Below, one piece after another: positions 53,318 to 62,095 of a stretch of DNA of 64,000 nt. Below the pieces are notes generated by a model, which saw only the letters and a list, made by a program, of their open reading frames with translations, was not told where the DNA came from and did not search any database. The translations under genes were made by a program, and so were the position numbers. Each line of letters starts with the position of its first letter. Position 1 is the first letter of the stretch. This DNA is from Pantoea sp. At-9b (GTDB taxonomy: Bacteria > Pseudomonadota > Gammaproteobacteria > Enterobacterales > Enterobacteriaceae), in assembly GCF_000175935.2 (NCBI RefSeq), contig NC_014840.1, forward strand, positions 62,001-126,000, in the 5' to 3' direction.

Positions 53318-54019
53318 TTAGCGTCCCGGTAACGCAGAAAATACGTAACCCACTCCGCGTACTGTGATTATGCGTTTAGGTGCGCGCGGATCGTCCTCAA
53401 TCAACTGGCGGATTCGCCCAATATGCACATCAATCGCCCGGTCAAAATTGTCATAGCTTTCCCCGCGCACCGTCTGCCATATTTGCTCGCGGTTCAAAAC
53501 GCGTCCGGCCTGACGCGCCAGCGAAACCAGCACATCAAATTGCAAAGAAGTGAGCATACAGGGTTGTTGTCGCAGTGTGACGGTACGTGCTGCGGTATCG
53601 ATCTCCAGTTCGCCCGACTGGATCACGCTGACGTCATCACGGCGAGAGCCGGGCCGCAGACGACGAAGCACCGCCCGCATACGTGCCAGCAGCTCGCGCG
53701 GCTCAAAGGGCTTCGGCAGATAATCATCAGCGCCAACCTCCAGCCCGATGATTCTGTCCGCCGGATCACCCCGCCCGGTGACCATAATAATCGCTGGATC
53801 GTTGTTAGACTCAGCCCTTATCTGGCGACACAAGGCCAGCCCATCAGCATCTCCGAGCATCAGGTCCAGTAACACGACATCGAAATTCTGCATTTTCATG
53901 CGGGACTGCGCGTCTGTGGAGCTGGCGCTATGCAGTACATCAAACTCATATTGTGCAAGGTAAGGCACGATCATCTGTGCCAAACGGATATCATCCTCGA
54001 TGAGCAAAACTGTCGTCAT
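53318..54019 (-). CDS. OmpR-family response regulator
   Basis: 233 residues from the ATG at 54019 (TTGACAT-type extension to 54061 not used). Receiver with LIEDDIRLAQ, phospho-Asp in FDVVLLDLMLGDADG, MVTGRGDPADR and [14 protein letters not shown]-terminal winged helix ending ITVRGVGYVFSALPGR. Co-transcribed with the kinase. Likely target: the mipA-type gene downstream. Confidence 0.94.
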   Translation of the reverse strand: MTTVLLIEDDIRLAQMIVPYLAQYEFDVLHSASSTDAQSRMKMQNFDVVLLDLMLGDADGLALCRQIRAESNNDPAIIMVTGRGDPADRIIGLEVGADDYLPKPFEPRELLARMRAVLRRLRPGSRRDDVSVIQSGELEIDTAARTVTLRQQPCMLTSLQFDVLVSLARQAGRVLNREQIWQTVRGESYDNFDRAIDVHIGRIRQLIEDDPRAPKRIITVRGVGYVFSALPGR

Positions 54020-54483
54020 GTCGTTAATATTCCGGTTAAAACGAAGCAAAGCCATGAACAAGAGACAGCAGAAAAGGAGATGAGTTGCAGCGTTTGGCTA
54101 ACCGATTACATCTGGGTGGCATGATGAACTCGCTCAAATAATGCAGCTGAGATTGTGTTGCCGGATACTAGCCAGCAGCGCTACTGCGTTTCTGCGCCAG
54201 ATAAATATGTTTCGCCGGACGGTTTTATCTGAAGTGCAGATTGCCCTGCCAAAAGTGCTCAATAACTTCATCAGGAGTCATTACATCACGATCTGCTTTG
54301 CTCAGCGATGCAGTAATCAATGGGCCCGATGAGCATTATTCTGCCGGACTTCAGGAGAAAGTCGCTTGACGGCCGTTACGCCACAGCAGGCTTACTGCTC
54401 TCACGACATAAGTGAACTTGCTGTGAAGTCTGATGTATGTATTATTTTAGCTGCTGATGGCGATGTATAACATGGAGAGCAAT
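54020..54483. other. Non-coding stretch between regulator and YbaK-type gene
   Basis: About 460 bp without a supported gene. On the minus strand a short frame near 54230-54310 reads MTPDEVIEHFWQGNLHFR, vaguely like the start of an NTF2/SnoaL-type protein; probably a remnant, not annotated as a gene. Confidence 0.35.
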
Positions 54484-54951
54484 ATGGGTATTCAACGCGT
54501 TCGCAGTTTCCTGCAAACACACGCACCAGAAATTACCGTGACTGAGTTGGAAGCACCGACCGCAACCGTGATTCAGGCAGCTGAAGCATTTGGCGTTGAA
54601 CATGGACAAATCGCGAAATCGCTGTCGTTTCGCGTTAATGACCAGATCGTGTTGGTGGTGATGGCGGGCGATCGTCGCCTGGACAACCGCAAATATAAAG
54701 AATTTTTTGGTGTGAAGGCGCGGATGCTGGCAGCTGAAGAGGTGGAAATGCACACGGGCTTTGCTCCCGGTGGCGTCTGCCCATTTGGCGTGAATCCGGC
54801 TGTCAGCGTTTATTGCGATGAAAGCCTGCTCAGTTATCCTGAAGTGCTGCCTGCCGGCGGGAATGCACGCTCTGGCGTGCGCATCTCACCCGAAAAACTG
54901 GCTAGCATTACCGGGGCTAAATGGGTGAGTTTAAGTGTTGATGTGAGCTGA
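54484..54951 (+). CDS. YbaK/EbsC/ProX-type aminoacyl-tRNA deacylase
   Basis: 155 residues from the ATG at 54484 (GGAG, 6 bp upstream); ATGs at 54457 and 54472 are also in frame. YbaK fold: VIQAAEAFGVEHGQIAKSLSF with the conserved Lys, VMAGDRRLDNRKYKEFFGV and GGVCPFGVNPAVSVYCDESL. Free-standing trans-editing enzymes of this family hydrolyse mischarged tRNA such as Cys-tRNA(Pro). Cytoplasmic, stands alone. Confidence 0.9.
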   Translation: MGIQRVRSFLQTHAPEITVTELEAPTATVIQAAEAFGVEHGQIAKSLSFRVNDQIVLVVMAGDRRLDNRKYKEFFGVKARMLAAEEVEMHTGFAPGGVCPFGVNPAVSVYCDESLLSYPEVLPAGGNARSGVRISPEKLASITGAKWVSLSVDVS

Positions 54952-54958
54952 AGCTCGT

Positions 54959-55720
54959 TCAGAGCGGGGCACAGCCCTCTTTTCCTGGCGTTAATCCGCG
55001 TGCATCAGGCTGTATCCATCGCGCAATCAGCCAGTCATGTTGCAGATGCCCATCTTTGGAAAACAGGTCCGTTCCCTGCGCAAGGGGAAAATGAAAAGTG
55101 TGTTTTTCACTGTTGGCACCGGTATAGATGTTCGCAACCACATCAGTCTTCTCACCATAATAGTTAGCAAAAACCTGATTAAGAACATCAACATAATACA
55201 CCTCGTGTATCCCTATTGGTGGTTGACCATATGCCATCACATGAATCTGGTCTAAAGGCAGTACATCCATCAGATTGTGAAGATTCTCCAGGCGTATAGC
55301 ACGGCCAATCATAATTGAGACTGTACCGCCTGGCTTGACGGTCAGCGGATTATTAGAATTGGGGTCTTGACCAAATACGCACTGCCCCTGAGAACCCGCC
55401 TCCCCTGCGCCCGCATACTTGCTGCCCCTCACATTCACCTCGGCGCTGACCAACATCAGCGGTTCCGAACCGTAATTTCTGATAGTCATGATGAGAAACA
55501 GGTCGTCAACCGAATAGGTCACCTGGGGTGACATCCTGAAAGGCTGGAGGCGCGCATTAATGACTTTTAGTGGTTCCTGATGGGGAATATAGGAAAGCAG
55601 AGTGTTGAACGTTTCCGTGATAGCGTTAAATCCATTCGCTAATGCAACAATCAATAGAACCAGAGGGATAACAAATTTAATCCACCGTTTCTTTAATGCA
55701 GCCACAAGTTTATTAAGCAT
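54959..55720 (-). CDS. Hypothetical membrane-anchored protein
   Basis: About 253 residues from the ATG at 55720 (an ATG at 55732 is in frame). One N-terminal signal-anchor helix (FVIPLVLLIVALANGFNAI), then a soluble domain of beta character (TYSVDDLFLIMTIRNYGSEP, then VKPGGTVSIMIGRAIRLENL) facing the periplasm. No family recognised. Convergent with the YbaK-type gene with a 7-bp gap. Confidence 0.7.
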   Translation of the reverse strand: MLNKLVAALKKRWIKFVIPLVLLIVALANGFNAITETFNTLLSYIPHQEPLKVINARLQPFRMSPQVTYSVDDLFLIMTIRNYGSEPLMLVSAEVNVRGSKYAGAGEAGSQGQCVFGQDPNSNNPLTVKPGGTVSIMIGRAIRLENLHNLMDVLPLDQIHVMAYGQPPIGIHEVYYVDVLNQVFANYYGEKTDVVANIYTGANSEKHTFHFPLAQGTDLFSKDGHLQHDWLIARWIQPDARGLTPGKEGCAPL

Positions 55721-55960
55721 GCCAGTAAACAAGGCGTTATCGGCCTAAAAACAGTTTCAGGGGTAATTATCGTAGCATCGCATAAAATAAGTGGTTTGTA
55801 ATTGGCTATCGTTGATTGCATTCAACTCAATCCGCACAAAGCCCGGTTCGATGACACCAGAGGTATATAGGTCAGGACTCAGTGCATAAAACACACGCAT
55901 TGATAAAGACCATTAACCTCGGTAAAAGGTTAGGGAATACCTTTTGCACACGAGATCATC

Positions 55961-56113
55961 ATGAAATACCCGGATCTGAACCTGCTGCTGGCGCTGGATG
56001 TACTGCTGGAGGAAGGCAGCGTTGCCGCTGCGGCGCGACGCATGAACCTGAGCGCCCCGGCCATGAGTCGCACGCTGGGACGACTGACTGCGCTGCTGGC
56101 CCGCTGGTTTTAA
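55961..56113 (+). pseudogene. Truncated LysR-family gene (HTH only)
   Basis: 50 codons. MKYPDLNLLLALDVLLEEGS and then AAAARRMNLSAPAMSRTLGR are a clean LysR HTH; at residue 44 it switches to an unrelated LTALLARWF and stop. The effector domain is gone. A deletion has joined a LysR start to another sequence. Confidence 0.7.
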
Positions 56114-56131
56114 TCCCTTTCAGGAGATGTT

Positions 56132-56513
56132 ATGCCCACAGATTCCAACCCTTTCGTGATACTCAATGTCAGCCGCTTTCCCATGATTACGCTAAATCAA
56201 CACGCGGTCGTTGCGGGTTACGCCAATCAGTGGATGCGCGAAATGTCTTTGCTGATAGAACAAGGTTCCCTTCGTGATGGTATATGACCATATGCGGGCG
56301 GAAGAGAGTAAGGCGGACCACCAGCTACGCGGCCATTGGCTTATTCAGCATCGAAAGCAGCTCAGCGCGGTGTGCCGGGGGATGATCAGCATTGAAACCG
56401 AGACGCAGCGGCTGGAAGAGTTGGTGCAGGTGCGTAAACTCTTTGGTATTCGACACGCGGTGGTGAATTCAGAGCCTTATGCGTTAGCTCTGATTCACCA
56501 ATGGATAGCATAA
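56132..56513 (+). pseudogene. Frameshifted small gene (STAS-like or similar, uncertain)
   Basis: The first frame (56132-56287) reads FVILNVSRFPMITLNQHAVV, then LIEQGSLRDG and stop. A second frame ending at 56513 continues from PFVMVYDHMRAEES (about 56266) to HAVVNSEPYALALIHQWIA. Joined they give one ~125-residue protein with a single-base shift near 56262-56268. SD AGGAG precedes the first ATG. Family not certain. Confidence 0.55.
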
Positions 56514-56535
56514 AGCTATGGGGCGGGGATGCTCA

Positions 56536-57435
56536 TCAACCCAGAGCAATCCCTGTCAGCGGCCCAAAGCTGGCGATACGTTGCAGCGGCTCATCTGAGT
56601 TCAGTTGGTATTGCCATAAATTACCCCCCAGGTCGGTAATCCATATCACGCCGCGAGGGTGGTCGATCGCCAACCCAATACCTTCGTCTAAACCGGTAGC
56701 AAGGATACGATGATCGCTAAACTCGCCATTTTGCACCGTGGCACAGTTTAACGTGTTCCCACCTTTCAGCTTGTCTCCCCGGTCTGTCCAGTACATCAGG
56801 TTACTGCTGGAATCGTATTCCAGATCAATGGGTTCCGGCAGGTTTTCCATGACTGGCTTTATGTCGTGACGCGTAGAGGCTGTTTCGCCGGCAGGAAGTG
56901 CGAGTGACGCTCGCATAATGCGTCCCTGCCCCGCTTTGGAAGGCCCTTTTTGCGTCCAGTAGATAAATTCATTTTCCGCATCAATCGCGATGCCAACGCA
57001 ATGGCGCGTGTAGTCCCGGGAGTCCTGCGGAAAAAGCCCGGTTTGAATGAGTACGGTCACATCCGAGCCATCTTCTTTTGCGCGCAACACGCGCATCCCT
57101 TCACGATCGCACCAGTACAGATATCCCTGTTGTTCGTCGTGGAGAAGCTGCTTACCGGTCACGAAAAGTCCGTTCTCAACCAGACGCTTGCGACCAGAAC
57201 CGTCCAGATTCGCGATTTCCACACTCCCGTCAGCCTGGAAAAACTCCAGGGTTGCAGGTTCTTTGTGCTCGCCCATATTGGTCCAGTAGATCTTGTTATT
57301 CTTCACATCGACGGCAATGCCATCGGGATGCGAGCGCAGGCCAGATACGACGGAAACACGTTCTCCGGTTGCCGGATTAAACTCGATGATGCTGCCATCC
57401 ATAGGCTGTAATAGAAAAAGATTGCCTGTACTCAT
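56536..57435 (-). CDS. YWTD/SMP-30-like six-bladed beta-propeller protein
   Basis: 299 residues from the ATG at 57435 (SD GGGGGAT). Repeated blade text: HPDGIAVDVKNNKIYWTNMG, YLYWCDREGMRVLRAKEDGS, AIDAENEFIYWTQKG, SNLMYWTDRGDKLKGG; the YWT repeats of a low-density-lipoprotein-receptor-type propeller. No signal peptide. Possibly a lactonase or ligand-binding protein in the polyol locus, but function is not shown. Confidence 0.85.
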   Translation of the reverse strand: MSTGNLFLLQPMDGSIIEFNPATGERVSVVSGLRSHPDGIAVDVKNNKIYWTNMGEHKEPATLEFFQADGSVEIANLDGSGRKRLVENGLFVTGKQLLHDEQQGYLYWCDREGMRVLRAKEDGSDVTVLIQTGLFPQDSRDYTRHCVGIAIDAENEFIYWTQKGPSKAGQGRIMRASLALPAGETASTRHDIKPVMENLPEPIDLEYDSSSNLMYWTDRGDKLKGGNTLNCATVQNGEFSDHRILATGLDEGIGLAIDHPRGVIWITDLGGNLWQYQLNSDEPLQRIASFGPLTGIALG

Positions 57436-57492
57436 GAATCCCCCACGTAATGCGTACTGTAACTTTTGATCGCCCGGGTATCTCATGCAGTG

Positions 57493-57570
57493 AGAATACT
57501 CATAGCGGAACCAGGAACTGGCGGCGTGGGATCAATTCTGACACAACTTACATGCAGGCTCACTGGTCGC
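57493..57570 (+). pseudogene. Decayed fragment of a zinc-type alcohol dehydrogenase gene
   Basis: The frame reads RILIAEPGTGGVGSILTQLT and then CRLTG, matching the cofactor loop GGAGGVGSMLIQLARQLTG of the intact gene at 40159-41232. A +1 frame then carries RFRAREKHEFRDVISPEF, like the next part of that family. No start or full domain remains. Opposite strand from its neighbours, between the propeller and PhyH genes. Confidence 0.55.
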
Positions 57571-57666
57571 AACGATTTCGCGCTCGTGAAAAGCATGAAT
57601 TCCGTGATGTTATCAGCCCTGAATTCGGGTGTGGGGGGATTGAAGCAGTGGCATACACGACGGGCC

Positions 57667-57686
57667 TGCCGGGCCAAAGCCCGGCA
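57667..57686 (-). terminator. Terminator-like hairpin after the PhyH-type gene
   Basis: Perfect 8-bp stem TGCCGGGC/GCCCGGCA with a 4-nt loop, 9 bp beyond the minus-strand stop; no U-tract. Confidence 0.5.
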
Positions 57687-57694
57687 TTGCCTGC

Positions 57695-58840
57695 TTATGC
57701 TTTTCTGCGGTCGCTATGTTCATCCAGTTTCTGGTTGAACTCCGCTGAACACCATCTCTGCTGAATGGCCTGGCGCACCAAATCTTGCTGGGTTTGCGGT
57801 ACCATCCCGCCCAAAGGAGGATCCGTATCCAGATTGGTGGGAAACGAATAGCCACGGGCGGCAACATTGATGGCGGTATCCAGTTCTGCCTGGTTGTGCT
57901 TGCTGTCGACCAGCAGCGGATACACCAGTTTCAAAATTTTCTCATGGTTGACTTCTTCCATCGGTACGCCAAAAGCAGAGGAAACCTGCAACAGGTTCGC
58001 CGTTCGCACATGGTCGGTGGTGGTGTTGTTACCGGCAGCATGGAACAGCGCAGGATTGAAGAACAAGCCATCGCCCTTTTTCAGCGGCAACTGGACATAG
58101 TTATTGGCGAAGTAATCCACGAAATCCGGATGACGATAAGCGATGTAACCCAGCTCGTACTGATGTGACCAGGGGAGCAGTCTCGTTGGACCAGAAGCCA
58201 ATGGCATATCCGAATGAGCAACAGCGCCTTGCAGGGTCAGGTACTGAGAAAGTATCTGCACAGGGATCGGAAACTCGGCGGCAAAGGCACTTTGCTGGAA
58301 GCCCAGGTGATAATCACGATGCGGCTGCTGGGCTTCGCCTCCGGGCCTGACCTGGTTAACTTGCGATGTCATGCGCCATGCCGGTCCCAGCCATGCCTGG
58401 CAAATCAGCGCCAGAGTGGGGTTTGCGTAATAATCTACGAAGGATGCGGGATCCACTTCAGCCAGCTTTTGCAGTGCATTCCAGATGCGCCCGTTATTGC
58501 CTGCCTTAGAAAAATGATCGGCCTGAATTTTCGATTTGGCTTCAGCGCTCATGATTTCTTCAAACACCTGAGATGCCCGATCAACCACCTGAACGTCTTC
58601 ATAAAGACCACGAACGGTGAAAACACCCGGACCGTAAGAAAGTGCTTTATGGAGTTCACTCAGCACTGCCTTTTTGTCTCGGGTGGCAGCGTTATCCAGC
58701 GTCGTGCGATCGTAAACCAGAACATTGTCCACCACCTCACTTGCGAGCGGGAAATCCCCTGCGTCAAGTTGTTGGGCGCAAAAGGTTTTGAAATCCTCAA
58801 TGGAGACCTGTTCTTCATGTGCAAAATAGGAAGACGTCAT
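57695..58840 (-). CDS. Phytanoyl-CoA dioxygenase (PhyH)-family Fe(II)/2-oxoglutarate oxygenase
   Basis: 381 residues from the ATG at 58840 (SD GAGGTGG); an open extension to 58885 is not needed. Fe ligands: His-x-Asp in QQPHRDYHLGFQQ and a later His (ALFHAAGNNTT); the 2-oxoglutarate Arg is likely in VRTANLLQVSS. Hydroxylates or oxidises a small substrate, cytoplasmic. Divergent from the LacI gene, with the polyol-dehydrogenase genes beyond it. Substrate unknown. Confidence 0.9.
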   Translation of the reverse strand: MTSSYFAHEEQVSIEDFKTFCAQQLDAGDFPLASEVVDNVLVYDRTTLDNAATRDKKAVLSELHKALSYGPGVFTVRGLYEDVQVVDRASQVFEEIMSAEAKSKIQADHFSKAGNNGRIWNALQKLAEVDPASFVDYYANPTLALICQAWLGPAWRMTSQVNQVRPGGEAQQPHRDYHLGFQQSAFAAEFPIPVQILSQYLTLQGAVAHSDMPLASGPTRLLPWSHQYELGYIAYRHPDFVDYFANNYVQLPLKKGDGLFFNPALFHAAGNNTTTDHVRTANLLQVSSAFGVPMEEVNHEKILKLVYPLLVDSKHNQAELDTAINVAARGYSFPTNLDTDPPLGGMVPQTQQDLVRQAIQQRWCSAEFNQKLDEHSDRRKA

Positions 58841-58993
58841 AACCACCTCATGGTGTTGATAGGTTAACAGGGCCTTATCATGCATCGTTTCCTTGAGAAC
58901 ACCGGAACATGATAGGGTTGATGCCTGTTAAGTTAGCAGCTACATTCCATTTACATCACATCAAAAAAACCTCACCATTACGTCATGTGACCT

Positions 58994-60010
58994 ATGCCTA
59001 AATTTACTCAAAAACAGATCTCTGCTCAGTCTGGATTAAGTCTTGCCACCATTGATCGCGCCCTGCATAACCGCGGTAAAGTGCACCCACAAACTCTGCA
59101 CAGAATTAAGCAGGCGCTTGCTGACCTGGAGCTGCAACAAAAAAGCAGCCTGGCGCAGGGCCGTACACTCTATTTTGATGTGATCATGCATACGCCTGAA
59201 CGTTTCAGTGAACTTGTCAGGCAGGCGTTTAGCAGCCAGATCTCCAGCTTTGCCTCTTTCAAAATCCAGTTGCGCTTTCACTGCTATGAGAACATGACCG
59301 TTACCCAGGTCGAGAACTTGCTGAAGAAATGTTCGCTTGATTCACACGGCATCATCCTCAAAGCGATGAATTCAGAGAAGCTCATTCCCGTCATTAACCA
59401 ACTGATTAAGCAACGCATTCCTCTCGTGACGCTGGTTACTGACATCAGCGGTAGCTCCCGTCTGCGTTATATTGGTATGGATAATATTAACGCCGGTAAA
59501 TCAGCCGCCTTTGTGATGTCCAAATGGCTGGGGAATGAAAAAGCGACGGTGGCTGCCATCACAGGCAGTGAAGAGTTCGCCGGTGAGCAGGAGAGAATCC
59601 ATGGCTTCATAGAAGGCATGAAGTTGTTTGCGCCCCAGCATGAAATTAACGTTCTTTCTGAAGGGTTCGGGATTGATCATCTCATGTACCAATCCCTGAG
59701 TCTCTTTTTGCAGCAACATCCCGGTATTGATGCGATTTATACCGTGGGAGGTGGGAATCCAGGAATACTGCGGGCGCTGGATGAAGAGAGAATCGTGCCA
59801 AAAGTTTTCATCGGCCACGATCTTGATCGCGAAAACCGGGCATTGATGCAGGCAGGAAAAATTGATGTGCTTATCGAGCACAATTTACAACTTGATGCGC
59901 AGCACGCTTTCAAGACCTTACTGGAATTTCATGGTTTTCTACCTGAAGAGGAAAACTACGCCTCCTATTCACGTATTAACATCATTATGCGCTACAACAT
60001 GTATAGCTAA
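58994..60010 (+). CDS. LacI-family transcriptional regulator
   Basis: 338 residues. LacI HTH FTQKQISAQSGLSLATIDRA, then LHNRGKVHPQTLHRIKQALA; periplasmic-binding-like effector domain after residue 60 (IPLVTLVTDISGSSRLRYIG, then HPGIDAIYTVGGGNPGIL). It lies divergent from the PhyH gene and upstream of the iolG-like gene, so it probably regulates this locus in response to a sugar or inositol-type compound. No strong SD. Confidence 0.92.
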   Translation: MPKFTQKQISAQSGLSLATIDRALHNRGKVHPQTLHRIKQALADLELQQKSSLAQGRTLYFDVIMHTPERFSELVRQAFSSQISSFASFKIQLRFHCYENMTVTQVENLLKKCSLDSHGIILKAMNSEKLIPVINQLIKQRIPLVTLVTDISGSSRLRYIGMDNINAGKSAAFVMSKWLGNEKATVAAITGSEEFAGEQERIHGFIEGMKLFAPQHEINVLSEGFGIDHLMYQSLSLFLQQHPGIDAIYTVGGGNPGILRALDEERIVPKVFIGHDLDRENRALMQAGKIDVLIEHNLQLDAQHAFKTLLEFHGFLPEEENYASYSRINIIMRYNMYS

Positions 60011-60477
60011 GGACTACCGGGTAAGTTCCGAAATGCTGGTTTTATGGCGGACATGATATTGCAATAAAACCCGCGACCACAAATTGCCCCTGCCAGTTTT
60101 CCTCTTCCAACTGTTTTTTCATTCGGGCGTGAAGCATGGAAATAAAATTGCTAAACAGCAATAACAGCAATAACAGCAATTTTAATTTCAATTTTCGTGA
60201 TCTGATTCAGAATTTTGAGAGAAAAAGATCATACCTGCATGGTGAATACGGCATGTTTAATGGATCACCACTGATATTTAACTCAATTAAATCAATTCAT
60301 TGAGCGCACGCCCGCCGCTATAAAACCCGCCAATTCAGGTCAAAAAAGGTGCTTGCAATTTTATTTGCAATACAACAATTATTGCAATGTTAAGTGCTAA
60401 AGCAGACGACTGAAAGAGTCTACACGACGTGACCAGACAGAGTTGAATCTCTCTGCAAAACAACAGGAACTCATACC
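60011..60477. promoter_or_regulatory. Upstream region of the iolG-like gene with repeats and operator-like boxes
   Basis: About 470 bp, no gene. Holds a palindrome TATTGCAATA (60058-60067), three exact tandem AACAGCAAT copies (60154-60180), and TTGCAA boxes at 60353-60358, 60365-60371 and 60381-60388 (ATTGCAAT). The shared TTGCAA motif is a candidate operator for the LacI protein. Confidence 0.5.
60154..60180. repeat. Tandem 9-bp repeat
   Basis: Three perfect copies of AACAGCAAT in tandem (60154-60162, 60163-60171, 60172-60180). Confidence 0.85.
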
Positions 60478-61467
60478 ATGAAAATTGCCGTACTTGGCGC
60501 AGGCCGCATTGGCAACGTCCACGCAATGAATGTTGCAAGCAACCCCAATGTTGAACTGGTCGCGATTGCTGATCCTTTCATCGACAACGCTATCAAACTG
60601 ACGGAGAAATATGGTGGCAAGGCCGTGAAAGAGCCGATGGAGTTGATTGAGAGCAATGCGGTGGATGCCGTGATCATTGCGACACCTACCGATACGCATG
60701 TTGATCTGATGTTGAGTGCAGCCCGCAATGGTAAAGCGGTACTGTGTGAAAAACCGGTAGACCTTAACCTGGAACGTGCCGAAGTCGCCTGCGCAGAGCT
60801 TAAGCAATGCGATGTTCCCGTCATGATTGCCTTTAACCGCCGCTTTGATCCCAGCGCAGCTGAAATGCACAGCGCCATTGCGAAAGGTGAAGTGGGCGAA
60901 CTGCATCAAATCATGATTTCCAGCCGTGACCCGGGCTTTGCCTCCATGGACTATCTGCGTCACTCTGGCGGCATCTTCCGGGACATGACGATTCATGATT
61001 TTGACATGGCGCGCTGGTTACTCGGTGAAGAGCCTGTGCAGGTATTTGCCTCTGCCAGCCGTATGCTGGAGCCGGCATTAGAACCGTTGAATGATTTCGA
61101 TACCGTGATGGTTCAGATGATCACTAAATCGGGTAAGCAATGCCACATCAACTGTAGTCGTCAAGCCGTCTATGGACATGACCAACGCATTGAAGCTTAT
61201 GGTTCTGCAGGGATGTTACTCAATGACAATCTTCGCCCATCCACTCTGCGTCGTTTCAATAAATCGGCAACCGATGCTCGCGTTCCATTAGTCCACTTCT
61301 TCCTCGAACGCTATGCGGATGCCTACCGGATGGAACTGGAAGCCTTCATTTCCGCGGTTAAGCATGCGAAGCCCGTTCCTGTTACCCCTTATGATGGATA
61401 TATGGCGCTGAAGCTCGCCGACTGTGCGCAACAATCGGCTGAAACTGGTTTACCTGTGCAGCTTTAA
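60478..61467 (+). CDS. iolG: Inositol 2-dehydrogenase-like Gfo/Idh/MocA oxidoreductase
   Basis: 329 residues, usual IolG length. Rossmann motif MKIAVLGAGRIGNVHAMNVA, the family EKPVDL with catalytic-region Lys, MIAFNRRFDP, and the substrate motif GGIFRDMTIHDFDMARWLLG with the Asp/His pair typical of myo-inositol dehydrogenases. SD AGGAAC. Oxidises an inositol or related polyol with NAD. Followed by a strong terminator, so a single-gene unit; isomerase and a second dehydrogenase are convergent. The iolG call is by motif, not by search. Confidence 0.88.
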   Translation: MKIAVLGAGRIGNVHAMNVASNPNVELVAIADPFIDNAIKLTEKYGGKAVKEPMELIESNAVDAVIIATPTDTHVDLMLSAARNGKAVLCEKPVDLNLERAEVACAELKQCDVPVMIAFNRRFDPSAAEMHSAIAKGEVGELHQIMISSRDPGFASMDYLRHSGGIFRDMTIHDFDMARWLLGEEPVQVFASASRMLEPALEPLNDFDTVMVQMITKSGKQCHINCSRQAVYGHDQRIEAYGSAGMLLNDNLRPSTLRRFNKSATDARVPLVHFFLERYADAYRMELEAFISAVKHAKPVPVTPYDGYMALKLADCAQQSAETGLPVQL

Positions 61468-61480
61468 TCCATAATGAACA

Positions 61481-61509
61481 ACGGGACTCTTTACAGAGTC
61501 CCGTTTTTT
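61481..61509 (+). terminator. Rho-independent terminator of iolG
   Basis: Stem ACGGGACTCT (61481-61490) / AGAGTCCCGT (61495-61504), loop TTAC, followed by a run of T (61504-61509). Textbook form. Confidence 0.92.
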
Positions 61510-62077
61510 AACCGACAGGAAGCTGGTGGGGAGTGTGTAATGCAGAAAAGTGGTGCGCCAGTTTTTGCTGGTACTGAAACAGCCCCTGCTGCACCTGAAA
61601 AATCACGTCTTTTTTGAGTGTTTCCAGTAAGCGGCTTCGATGGGGTTCCAGACGATAACTCGGATCAAAAAACAACAAATACCCCTCCCACTCCAGCCCT
61701 TCCGGCAGATGTAACGCAGGCAATAATCGTACAGAGAAATTCAGGCCCGCAGCTTGCGGTGCGGTACGAAACCGCTCTGCTGACACCAGCCGACAATGTT
61801 CATAGGGCATGGCGTAATGCGGCAAATTGAAGAGAATATCTTCAGTTTGCGTTGCCATCGTCAATCCACAGACCTTGACGTATATCGGCACAGGCTTTTG
61901 ATGCTGACGACGAAAATCATCATCAAGGCAAAGAACCTCAACGGACGTCACAGCGCTACGACAGCGCCATTGATTCACATAATTCTCCATCAGCGCCAGT
62001 TTTAACTGGCTTACATCGACTCCCTGATACTCAGCAAGTTGGCGAAAGCGCCCTTCAATCCGTTTAGCAGTATTCAC
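61508..62077 (-). CDS. Hypothetical protein
   Basis: 189 residues, GTG start with GGAG 7 bp upstream. Sequence soluble, e.g. RFRQLAEYQGVDVSQLKLAL, then PIYVKVCGLTMATQTEDILF and LEWEGYLLFFDPSYRLEPHR. No motif recognised and no signal peptide. It lies 18 bp after the second Gfo/Idh/MocA gene on the same strand, so it is probably part of that operon. Confidence 0.7.
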   Translation of the reverse strand: MNTAKRIEGRFRQLAEYQGVDVSQLKLALMENYVNQWRCRSAVTSVEVLCLDDDFRRQHQKPVPIYVKVCGLTMATQTEDILFNLPHYAMPYEHCRLVSAERFRTAPQAAGLNFSVRLLPALHLPEGLEWEGYLLFFDPSYRLEPHRSRLLETLKKDVIFQVQQGLFQYQQKLAHHFSALHTPHQLPVG

Positions 62078-62095
62078 AGGGAGTCTCCGCCAGCT

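Noticed and set aside
54230..54310. Minus-strand NTF2/SnoaL-like fragment
   Set aside because: Too short and too weak to call; no start or downstream domain.
55882..56277. 131-codon plus-strand frame across the LysR stump and the frameshifted gene
   Set aside because: The other frames carry recognisable LysR and protein-like text; this one is Cys/Arg/Gly-rich and has no domain.
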